Origin: Polyangiaceae bacterium | Lineage (GTDB): Bacteria > Myxococcota_A > Polyangia > Polyangiales > Polyangiaceae | NCBI GenBank assembly: GCA_023150915.1 | Contig: JAKLKA010000003.1 | Coordinates: 62,001-126,000, forward strand | Reading direction: 5' to 3' | Length of the DNA: 64,000 nucleotides | Shown here: positions 28,358-36,064 of the stretch, piece after piece | Numbering within the stretch: the first letter of the stretch is position 1 | Layout of the letters: every line of letters starts with the position of its first letter | Program-made: the position numbers and the translations under genes | The notes under the pieces: model-generated | Databases searched by the model: none | Told to the model about the DNA's origin: nothing | Seen by the model: only the letters and a program-made list of their open reading frames with translations

Positions 28358-28531
28358 GTGACCGCACCCGGCGCCGTCTCGTCCCGCTTCGAGGTGGCAG
28401 AGCTCGTCCGGCACGCCGCGAACCGGATCGCCGATCGTGCGAAGCGGATCACCGACCCCGCGCGACGCCGTCGGTTCTTGGAGGCCATCCCCGAGCACGC
28501 GCGGCTCGGGGAGCTGGCCGCCGCAGACTGA
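28358..28531 (+). pseudogene. possible relic of a TPR/kinase-protein C-terminus
   Basis: GTG 28358 would give 57 residues ending in ITDPARRRRFLEAIPEHA. This resembles the tail that closes many myxobacterial TPR-regulator proteins (a FLE-x-VPEHAR-type motif). No TPR units lie upstream, and the gap between sucA and the 28538 gene is 294 nt, so this may be a fossil or a very small real gene. The remainder of the gap holds the sucA Shine-Dalgarno and nothing else that I can name. Confidence 0.28.
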
Positions 28532-28537
28532 CCCCCC

Positions 28538-30283
28538 TCACTGGCAGACGGTGGCTTTGTCGCTGCAGCAGTCGCCGTATTCGGCGCAGCCGTTGTCGCA
28601 CCAGCACGAGCCGTCCGGAGACGACCCGCCGCACGACGAGCGGCAGCTCTTGGCGTACGGGCTTCCGGGCGGCACCACGTCGAGCGAGCCGTTGTCGTTG
28701 GGGTTCGGCTGCGGCGGCGTCGCGGGCAGGCTGACTGCCGACCAGTGGATCCCGTGGCCGACGTACTTCAGGCCGACGAGCCCGCCGGGGTGTTTGCCCT
28801 GCGCCACCACGTGGAGCAGGCTCGGCGGAACGAAATACCCAGCGCCGGAATCGTCCCGCGGCCCGGTCATCTTGCGCGCCTGCGCCATCAACGGCTCGAG
28901 CGCCGCCTGGAACTCGGCGTAGCTACCGTAGCTCTTCTTCACGACGGCGATCAGCGCGCCGAACAACTGCTCCACCGCCACCCGCTTGGGGTCGGTGGCC
29001 GGCAGCTGATCCATCGCCATGGCCTCGAGGACGCCAGGCTTCATCTGCTCGAGCAGCTGGCCCTGCACCGGCGCCAGCTGCTCGCCCAGCTGCTCGCGCG
29101 GCACGTGCGTGCGCAGGAAGTGCTGCAAGATGTCCGCCATGGTCATCGGCTTGAATGCCAGCTTCTTCGCGTCTTCCGGGTTGGACGAATAGCTGGGCAT
29201 CGCCTTCAGGTCGGCCGGGGCAAAGCTCAGGTCGACGTACTTCGCGCGCCCGTTCTTGTTCATGGTGGTGAACGCCGACGCCTGGCCGGCGTTGTGCTTG
29301 TCGACCTCGGCCTTGAAGGCGTCCCACGCCGCCTGCCCCACCAGCGGGACGATCGTGGCGTCGTTCAACGGGAAGTGCAGCCCGGCGCTGGTACCCAGGA
29401 AGGCCAACTCGGCGCAATAGACCAGGTTGTTCTTGTCCTTGAAGAACGCCTGCGCAGCGGCGTCCCCGCCGACGGCGAGCACCATCTGCTTCACGTGCTC
29501 TTTCAGCTTCGTCACGTCGTGCGCGGCCAGCGGGTCGCCACCGTTGTAGTCCCCAGGGAAGTCGCTCACCGTGTTGAACGCGGCGATCATGGTGCGAACG
29601 TTGTCGTTGAACGCCTTGATCTGCGCAGCGCTCAGGTAGCTGGGCCACTCTGGCTTGACGAACACCATCGAGTATTGCGGCGTTCCAAACAGCCCCTGCT
29701 CGTAGCTCTGAGGGTTGTTCAGCGTCACGGCGCCGGCTTGCCCGTCGCGCGACACGCCCACCACGATCTCGATGTGGGTGTCTTGGAGCTTGACCTGCTC
29801 CTTCATGTTGGCCGCGATGTCTTGCGGCGACAGCCTGCGATGCTCGGGGCGGTGGTGCTTGATGGCGTAGCCCACCACGCCGCGCGGGAAGGCCTTGGCG
29901 ATGCCAGCGTCGCCGCGCTCCACGGTCTTGCCCGCGGCGTCCTTGATGCCATCCTCGTTCGAGTACGGGATCACATTCACCGGCGCGCCGAACAAGTGGG
30001 TCGGCGCCGGGAACTTCGCCTGACCGAGATCGACCAGCACCGTGTATGCGTCCTCGACCTTCACGATCGCTGGCTCACCGGGCCAGATGGCGTTCATCTT
30101 GGCGACGTCCGCGACATACGGGCTGACGAACAGGTCGGTGGGCGAGTCGCACTTTCCGACGCAGCCCGTGGGCTTCTTGCGATCGCTGCCGCTGCCGGGG
30201 CCGGTGTCGCCCGATTCGCTGGAGCACCCGAAGGCGAGCAGCGAGGCCAATACGACGAGCGCACCACCGAAGATCGTTCTCAT
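28538..30283 (-). CDS. lipoprotein with permuted-papain-like domain and somatomedin-B-type tail
   Basis: This is a 581-aa protein from ATG 30283 with lipobox SLLAFGC (Cys20). Around residues 160-310 it has LQDTHIEIVVGVSRDG and LVYCAELAFLGTSAG. These resemble the His and Cys strands of YiiX/NlpC-P60 permuted amidases or peptidases (a His after the strand, then CSE-like CAE). The last 36 residues (SCRSSCGG, then SCWCDNGCAEYGDCCSDKATVC) have eight Cys with the C-x3-C, CxC, DxxC and DCC pattern of a somatomedin B domain. This is a disulfide knot mostly known from animal proteins. It sits outside the cytoplasm. Enzymatic activity is an inference. Confidence 0.6.
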   Translation of the reverse strand: MRTIFGGALVVLASLLAFGCSSESGDTGPGSGSDRKKPTGCVGKCDSPTDLFVSPYVADVAKMNAIWPGEPAIVKVEDAYTVLVDLGQAKFPAPTHLFGAPVNVIPYSNEDGIKDAAGKTVERGDAGIAKAFPRGVVGYAIKHHRPEHRRLSPQDIAANMKEQVKLQDTHIEIVVGVSRDGQAGAVTLNNPQSYEQGLFGTPQYSMVFVKPEWPSYLSAAQIKAFNDNVRTMIAAFNTVSDFPGDYNGGDPLAAHDVTKLKEHVKQMVLAVGGDAAAQAFFKDKNNLVYCAELAFLGTSAGLHFPLNDATIVPLVGQAAWDAFKAEVDKHNAGQASAFTTMNKNGRAKYVDLSFAPADLKAMPSYSSNPEDAKKLAFKPMTMADILQHFLRTHVPREQLGEQLAPVQGQLLEQMKPGVLEAMAMDQLPATDPKRVAVEQLFGALIAVVKKSYGSYAEFQAALEPLMAQARKMTGPRDDSGAGYFVPPSLLHVVAQGKHPGGLVGLKYVGHGIHWSAVSLPATPPQPNPNDNGSLDVVPPGSPYAKSCRSSCGGSSPDGSCWCDNGCAEYGDCCSDKATVCQ

Positions 30284-30348
30284 GGGTCGGAGGATCACCG
30301 CACCCGGCACACCTCGTCAACCCCGCGCGGTGGGCGCAGGTGGTCCCG

Positions 30349-31338
30349 TCAGAGCAGTTTGGCGCGCCGCGAAATGACCGCGATGCCGGCGACGATGGCG
30401 GCGACCGCGCCCCAAAACCCCGCGTAGCCGTAGTGCCATTTCAGCTCGGGCAGGTGCTCGAAGTTCATGCCGTAGACGCCGCACAAGAAGGTGAGCGGCA
30501 GGAAGATCACGCTGACCACCGTCAGCTTCTTCATCACCTCGTTGGTCCGGTGCTGCACCAGCGACATGTACAAATTGAGCGAGTTCGACAGCACGTCGCG
30601 ATCCACCAGCAGGTCTTGCAGCACCCGCTCCAGCGTTCCAACCATGTTGGCCAGGAACGGCTGCGTGGCCTCGCTGATGTAGAGCGAGCGACGGGTCGAC
30701 AGATCGGTGAGCACCGCGCGAGCGGGCAGAACCACCTTGCGGAAGTGGAGCAGGTCCGCCCCGAGCTCGGACACCGAGGCGAACACCTTGTCGTCCACGT
30801 CGCGCATCAGCTCGGTCTGCAACTGTTCCACACGCTCTTCGAAGCGCTTCTGAACGGCAAGGTAGTTGTCGGTCAGGTGGTCCCAGATCTCGTAGATCAA
30901 GAAGCTGGGGCTCCGGGCGAATGCGACGAAGTCCTGGGAGTAGTCCTTCTTCAGCGCCTCGAGGAACACCACCTGGCCCTTGTGCAGCGTGAACAAGAAG
31001 CGCTCGCCGATCACGCAGTCCACGCGCTCCAGATCGAAGTGTCGGCCAATCAACCGGCAGCCGGAGACCACGAAGTGAAGATAGCCGTCGTAGCGCGCGC
31101 TCTGCGTCGCCGGCTCGCGAGACAGGGCGTCTTCGACGATTTCGTCGCTGAACAGGTTCAGCTCTGCGAGCAGGCATCGGGCCTGCTCGGCATCGCCGAT
31201 GTCCAGGTCGACCCAGACGAAGAGGCCGAGCGCCATCAGCTCTCGCAGCTCGCCGAGCTCGACCGCACGCTCGACCTTCTTCTCGAAGTCGAACGCCACG
31301 GCGCGGATCACGCATCCTCCGCCGGCTTCTTGGGTCAT
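30349..31338 (-). CDS. corA: CorA-family magnesium/divalent-metal transporter
   Basis: This 329-aa protein has the large cytoplasmic N-terminal domain and two C-terminal membrane helices of CorA (LTVVSVIFLPLTFLCG, then GFWGAVAAIVAGIAVI) with the hallmark selectivity motif YGMN at FLCGVYGMNFEHLPE. It forms pentameric Mg2+ channels in the inner membrane. The start is taken at ATG 31338; GTG 31311 (GVIRAVAFDF) preceded by GGAGGA is a fair alternative. The stop of the TetR gene lies 165 nt upstream on the same strand. Confidence 0.85.
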   Translation of the reverse strand: MTQEAGGGCVIRAVAFDFEKKVERAVELGELRELMALGLFVWVDLDIGDAEQARCLLAELNLFSDEIVEDALSREPATQSARYDGYLHFVVSGCRLIGRHFDLERVDCVIGERFLFTLHKGQVVFLEALKKDYSQDFVAFARSPSFLIYEIWDHLTDNYLAVQKRFEERVEQLQTELMRDVDDKVFASVSELGADLLHFRKVVLPARAVLTDLSTRRSLYISEATQPFLANMVGTLERVLQDLLVDRDVLSNSLNLYMSLVQHRTNEVMKKLTVVSVIFLPLTFLCGVYGMNFEHLPELKWHYGYAGFWGAVAAIVAGIAVISRRAKLL

Positions 31339-31502
31339 GGGGCCGGACAAATCGTACGCCTTGGCCGCGACGCGCTGCGAAGAACCGGCGACGATTGTGC
31401 CCGGCAGCACCGGATCCACGGCCACCCCGACACTTCGATAACTGGAAGGCGACCCGCCGGCGATGGCAGCACGCCAGCGACTCGCCCCCGGCGAGCGAGC
31501 GC

Positions 31503-32192
31503 TCAACGCGCCTTCTTCGCGCGTGGCTCCCGCGGGTGCACCCGAAGGTACCCCTGGCTCACGAACTCGAAGATCTGCTGGGTGAGCACCTCGGCGCTCT
31601 CTTCCGCCAGACCCAAGGTCACGGCCTGGTAGAGCAGCTCTTTGAGAGCGCCGATCGTCAAGTAGGCCATCACCCGCGGCTCGCCATCGGCCACGATGCC
31701 CAGCTTCTGTCCGTCGTGAAGGCTGTCAGTCAAGAGCTGAACCACCGCGTCGTAGAAGGTTGCCAGCTTGCGATCGAAAGCCGGGTCCACTCCGTGGGCG
31801 TCCGAGAGCAAGATCTTGGTCATGGCCCGATCGGCGAGGCACATGCCGATGATGGCCCGGATGTTGGCGCGCGCTTGCTCCGCAACGGGCGTCGCCGACG
31901 GTGAGATGTCGATGCGATTGATCGCCATCGTGAGCGTGGTGAAAAACCGGTCCATCAGATCCGAGAACACGGCGCGCTTGTCCTCGAAGTACAGATAGAA
32001 GGTGCCGCGGGCGACGCCGGTCTCGGCCACGATGTCGTCGATGGTGGCCTGGTGATAGCCCCGCTTGGCGAACACGTCGCGGGCCGCGGCCAAGATGGTG
32101 GAACGGCGCTCGGCCTTGGACTGCGCACTGCGCGGCGCCTTGCGTCCGCGTGCGGCCGAGCCACCGCGGCTTGCCTCTCGAGCCCTCGCCAT
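31503..32192 (-). CDS. TetR-family transcriptional repressor
   Basis: This 229-aa protein has a basic tail, then a TetR helix-turn-helix (STILAAARDVFAKRG and ATIDDIVAETGVARGTFYLYF), followed by a helical ligand-binding domain. It is divergent from the activase operon with a 225-nt gap that contains a perfect 18-bp palindrome and a 10-bp palindrome. The likely role is ligand-relieved repression of both directions. TACACT (32207-32202 on the minus strand) ends 9 nt before the ATG, with no Shine-Dalgarno. The ligand is unknown; an acyl-CoA or an aromatic or xenobiotic compound would fit the neighbours. Confidence 0.82.
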   Translation of the reverse strand: MARAREASRGGSAARGRKAPRSAQSKAERRSTILAAARDVFAKRGYHQATIDDIVAETGVARGTFYLYFEDKRAVFSDLMDRFFTTLTMAINRIDISPSATPVAEQARANIRAIIGMCLADRAMTKILLSDAHGVDPAFDRKLATFYDAVVQLLTDSLHDGQKLGIVADGEPRVMAYLTIGALKELLYQAVTLGLAEESAEVLTQQIFEFVSQGYLRVHPREPRAKKAR

Positions 32193-32201
32193 GCGGGCGC
32201 G

Positions 32202-32207
32202 AGTGTA
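32202..32207 (-). promoter_or_regulatory. candidate -10 box of the TetR gene
   Basis: TACACT read on the minus strand ends 9 nt before the tetR ATG. It is identical to the box of the divergent operon (32380-32385). Confidence 0.35.
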
Positions 32208-32239
32208 CGTCCAGTGCCGGGCTCAGGTCCCCAGTGACA

Positions 32240-32249
32240 CTGACGTCAG
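32240..32249. promoter_or_regulatory. candidate TetR operator O1
   Basis: CTGACGTCAG is a perfect 10-bp palindrome about 48 nt before the tetR ATG. It shares the half-site CTGACG/CGTCAG with the 18-bp palindrome on the other side of the gap. Its position would allow autoregulation. Confidence 0.45.
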
Positions 32250-32379
32250 GCCCGATCGGGCACGCGCTGCCGCCGAGAAAGGCCCAGTCAGGCGGCAGCG
32301 ATTTCGATGACTTGCGGCATACTTGGGCCAGTTTCGCACATCCCCGGAGGGTTGCGGTTGCTCTCCTGTCCCCGTTCCG

Positions 32380-32400
32380 TACACTGACGCCGGCGTCAGT
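32380..32400. promoter_or_regulatory. candidate -10 box and TetR operator O2 of the activase operon
   Basis: TACACT (32380-32385) is a -10-like box. Overlapping it, 32383-32400 is a perfect 18-bp palindrome, ACTGACGC-CG-GCGTCAGT in essence, ending 17 nt before the ATG at 32418. A TetR dimer here would block the start site. A weak -35 (TTGCTC, 32358-32363) sits 16 nt upstream of the -10. Confidence 0.6.
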
Positions 32401-32417
32401 TGGCGCGGAGAGCGAAG

Positions 32418-35400
32418 ATGAGCGAAAGCGACTTGGTGATCGGCTTGGACGTCGGCTCCACCACCGTCAAGGCGGTGGTGGTCGAGCCCGACTCGCTGAA
32501 CGTGGTCTGGCACGACTACCAGCGCCACCACACCCAGCAGCCCGAGAAGACGCTCGAGCTGCTCGAGGCGATCCTGGCGGCCTTCCCCCAGCAGCCGGCG
32601 GACCGCTGGCGCATCTTCCTCACCGGCTCTGGCTCGGGCCCGTTGGTCGAGCCCACCGGCGGCAAGTTCGTCCAAGAGGTGAACGCGGTCACGCTCGCCG
32701 TGGAACGCAAGCACCCCGACGTGATGAGCGTGATCGAGCTGGGCGGGCAAGACGCCAAGATCATCATGTTCAAAGAAGACGCGAACGGCGGCCCGAAGAC
32801 CGCGCTCGCCTCGATGAACGACAAGTGCGCCAGCGGCACGGGCGCAACCATCGACAAGTGCATGATCAAGGTGGGGGCCGAGCCCGGCTTCGCGACCTCG
32901 CTGCACTTCGACGACTCGAAGTTGCACCACGTCGCCGCCAAGTGCGGGGTGTTCGCCGAGACCGACATCGTCAACTTGGTCAAGGCCGGGATCCCGAAGG
33001 CCGAGGTCCTGAACTCCCTGGCCGACGCCATCGTGCTCCAGAACCTCTCGGTGCTCACACGCGGCAACACGCTCAAGGCCAAGGTGCTGCTGCTCGGCGG
33101 GCCCAATACCTACCTGCCGTTCCTCAAAGAGTGCTGGCAGAAGCGAATTCCCGAGACCTGGCGCGATCGCGGCTACGACTTCCCCAACGACGTCCCCATC
33201 GACGAGCTGATCTTCGTTCCGGACCAGAGCGAGCTGTACGCCGCCTTCGGTGCTGCTGCGTACGGCCTGGGCGAAGACGCCACCGCCGCGAGGTTCGCCG
33301 GAGCGGACCGGCTGCGGGAGTTCATCCAGAACGGCCGCCGGTCGCGGCTCGGCGAGCAGGCAGGCCCGCCCCTCAGCACGAACGGCGAAGAAACCCAGGC
33401 ATTCATCGACGCCTATCGGGTGCCGCGCTTCGAGCCGGCGCGCTTCTCCCCGGGTCAGGTCGTGCGGGCGGTGATCGGGCTCGACGGCGGTTCGACCAGC
33501 AGCAAGGCGGTGCTGGTGGACGAGCAGGGCACGATCCTGGCGAAGGCGTACCAGCTCTCGAAGGGCAACCCCATCCAGGACGCGAAAGAGCTGGTGGCGG
33601 CCCTGGAAGAGGGCGTGACCCGCCAGGGAGCGACGCTCCACTGCCTGGGGTTCGGCGCCACGGGGTACGCCGGAGACGTGCTGGACGAGTGCGTGCTCGC
33701 CGACGTCAACGTGGTCGAGACGGTCGCACACATGATCAGCGCGGTGCACTACTTCGGTGACGTCGACGTGATCTGCGACATCGGCGGGCAGGACATCAAG
33801 GTTCTGTTCATGAAGAACGGCGACATCCAGAACTTCAAGCTGTCGAACAGCTGCAGCGCCGGGAACGGAATGCTGCTCCAGGCGATGGCCGATCAGTTCG
33901 GTCTGCCGGTCACGGAATATGCCGAGACGGCGTTCAAGGCCGAGCTGGCACCCAAGTTCTCATACGGCTGCGCAGTGTTCCTGGACACCGACCGCGTGAA
34001 CTTCCAAAAAGAGGGCTTCCAGAAGGAAGAGCTCTTGGCGGGCCTGGCCCAGGTGCTCCCGAAGAACGTCTGGCAATACGTGGTCCAGATCCCACGCCTC
34101 GCCTCGCTGGGGCGCAAGTTCGTGCTGCAGGGCGGCACGCAGTACAACCTGGCGGCGGTCAAGGCGCAGGTCGACTACATCAAGCAGCGGGTGCCCGGCG
34201 CCGAGGTCTACGTGCACCCCCACACCGGTGAGGCCGGCGCCATCGGCGCCGCGATGGAAACCCTGCGGCGCTTCGAGCGCAGCGGCAGCTCACGCTTCAT
34301 CGGAGTGAGCGGCCTGCTCGCGCTCGAGTACACCACCAAGAACGACGAAGAGACGGTCTGTCACTTCTGCGCAAACGAGTGCAAGCGCTCGTTCATCGAT
34401 GCACGGCGCCCCGACGGCTCGACCTCGCGCTACATCTCGGGCTTCTCTTGCGAGAAAGGCACCGTCGAGAGCAAGGACGCAATGCTCGCGCTGGTCGCCG
34501 AGCGCAAGAAGATAGCCGCCGCTCATCCCAACCTGGTCGAGTACGAAGCCCGGCGCGCGTTCCAGCACTTCTACGAGCCCGCGGCGATGCCGGCCCACGG
34601 CTCACCGCTCTCCGACGTCCGGGTCGAGCGTGGCTTGTTCCGGGTGAAGCGCAGGACCATCACCCGCCCTTTCCAGCGCTCGAGCGACGAGAGCTGGAAG
34701 CGCCGGAGGCAGATGCGCATCGGCATGCCCCGCGTGCTGAACATGTACTCCACGGCGCCGTTCTTCCGGACCTACTTCGAGGCGCTGGGCATCCCCAAGC
34801 AGAGCGTGGTGTTCAGCGAGCCCACCAGTGAAGAGATGTGGGTCGAGGGTGGAAAATACGGCTCGGTCGACCCCTGCTTCCCCAGCAAGTCGGTACAAGC
34901 ACACATCCACAACCTGCTCTTCCGCAAGCACGATCCGGAGCAGGGCCGCGGACTGACCCACATCTTCTTCCCGATCTTGACCCACGTGCCAGGCTTCGTG
35001 AAAGACACGATGGACCACGCCTCGTGCCCCATCGTGGCTGGAACGCCCAACGTGATGAAGGCGGCGTTCACCAAAGAGGTCGACTTCTTCGCGCAGCGCG
35101 GCATCGAGTACGTGGACCCGGCGCTTTCGTTTGCCGAGCCCACGCTGCTGATGAAGCGCATGTTCGAGACCTTCGGGCCACGCCTGGGCGTGACCGAAGA
35201 CGAGAGCGATCATGCCTGCCGCCAGGGCGCGGCGGCGCTCGAGGCCTTCGAGGCGGACCTGCAGGCCAAGGGTCTGGCGATCCTCGAGACGGTGGAGCAC
35301 GAGGACCGGATCGCCATCCTGGTGCTCAACCGCCCCTACCACGCGGATCCGGGGTTGAATCACGGCATTCCGGAGGAGTTCCAGGTGCTCGGCTACCCAA

Positions 35401-36047
35401 TCCTGAGCATCCGTTCGATCCCCAAGGACCCCAAGTGGCTGGGACGGTTCTTCGCGAAAGACCTGGCCGACGGCCGAATGAAGCACCCGCTCGAGCTGAA
35501 TCACGTGTGGCCCGAGAACTACTCGGCCAACAGCTCGCAGAAGGTCTGGGCCGCAACGTTCGCTTCGCGCCATCCGAACGTCGCCGTGCTCGACTTGTCG
35601 AGCTTCAAGTGCGGTCACGACGCCCCGACCTACGGTCTGGTCGACACCATCTTGCAGACCTCGAAGACGCCCGCCGCCGCGCTGCACGACCTGGACGCCA
35701 ACAAGCCCGGCGGCAGCATCAAGATCCGCGTGCGCACCTACGCCCACTCGCTACGACTGCACCAAGAACGCCTGGAAGACGTCTCGGCAAGGCGCCGCGA
35801 GCTGGAGCGCGCCGTGGACGAGAAGCGCCTCGAGTTGCTCGAGCTCAAGCAAGCACAGCTGAACGCGGCCCGGCGCGCGGATCCGTCGCTGCGCAGAGAG
35901 ATCGAAGAGCTCGGGGCCAAGGTCCGGGCCTACGCATCACCACCGCTGCCCGCCGAGCTGCCGAAGAACGTCGTCCGCCTGGGCAAGAAACAAGACGGCC
36001 GCGTCGTGCCGGTCGACGCACCGATTTCTGCCATTCCCGCCGAGTGA
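32418..36047 (+). CDS. tandem acyl-CoA dehydratase activase (BcrAD/BadFG/HgdC type) with DUF2229-type domain
   Basis: This is a 1209-aa protein from ATG 32418 (GGAGAG upstream). Two complete ASKHA activase domains are fused. The first (about 1-290) has GLDVGSTTVKAV, ELGGQDAK and the Fe-S cysteines Cys137 (CASGTGATIDKC) and Cys176 (AKCGVFAETDIVN). The second (about 350-620) has GLDGGSTSSKAV, DIGGQDIK and Cys479 (SCSAGNG) and Cys518 (YGCAVFLDTDRVN). A CxxCxxxC cluster (648-655, with Cys678) follows, then a DUF2229-type domain from about residue 766 with CGHDAP near the end, and a C-terminal coiled coil. The family uses ATP to push a low-potential electron into a partner enzyme. It is operonic with the next gene, 17 nt away, behind TetR operators. 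Confidence 0.88.
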   Translation: MSESDLVIGLDVGSTTVKAVVVEPDSLNVVWHDYQRHHTQQPEKTLELLEAILAAFPQQPADRWRIFLTGSGSGPLVEPTGGKFVQEVNAVTLAVERKHPDVMSVIELGGQDAKIIMFKEDANGGPKTALASMNDKCASGTGATIDKCMIKVGAEPGFATSLHFDDSKLHHVAAKCGVFAETDIVNLVKAGIPKAEVLNSLADAIVLQNLSVLTRGNTLKAKVLLLGGPNTYLPFLKECWQKRIPETWRDRGYDFPNDVPIDELIFVPDQSELYAAFGAAAYGLGEDATAARFAGADRLREFIQNGRRSRLGEQAGPPLSTNGEETQAFIDAYRVPRFEPARFSPGQVVRAVIGLDGGSTSSKAVLVDEQGTILAKAYQLSKGNPIQDAKELVAALEEGVTRQGATLHCLGFGATGYAGDVLDECVLADVNVVETVAHMISAVHYFGDVDVICDIGGQDIKVLFMKNGDIQNFKLSNSCSAGNGMLLQAMADQFGLPVTEYAETAFKAELAPKFSYGCAVFLDTDRVNFQKEGFQKEELLAGLAQVLPKNVWQYVVQIPRLASLGRKFVLQGGTQYNLAAVKAQVDYIKQRVPGAEVYVHPHTGEAGAIGAAMETLRRFERSGSSRFIGVSGLLALEYTTKNDEETVCHFCANECKRSFIDARRPDGSTSRYISGFSCEKGTVESKDAMLALVAERKKIAAAHPNLVEYEARRAFQHFYEPAAMPAHGSPLSDVRVERGLFRVKRRTITRPFQRSSDESWKRRRQMRIGMPRVLNMYSTAPFFRTYFEALGIPKQSVVFSEPTSEEMWVEGGKYGSVDPCFPSKSVQAHIHNLLFRKHDPEQGRGLTHIFFPILTHVPGFVKDTMDHASCPIVAGTPNVMKAAFTKEVDFFAQRGIEYVDPALSFAEPTLLMKRMFETFGPRLGVTEDESDHACRQGAAALEAFEADLQAKGLAILETVEHEDRIAILVLNRPYHADPGLNHGIPEEFQVLGYPILSIRSIPKDPKWLGRFFAKDLADGRMKHPLELNHVWPENYSANSSQKVWAATFASRHPNVAVLDLSSFKCGHDAPTYGLVDTILQTSKTPAAALHDLDANKPGGSIKIRVRTYAHSLRLHQERLEDVSARRRELERAVDEKRLELLELKQAQLNAARRADPSLRREIEELGAKVRAYASPPLPAELPKNVVRLGKKQDGRVVPVDAPISAIPAE

Positions 36048-36064
36048 TCGAAGAGGTAACTGCC

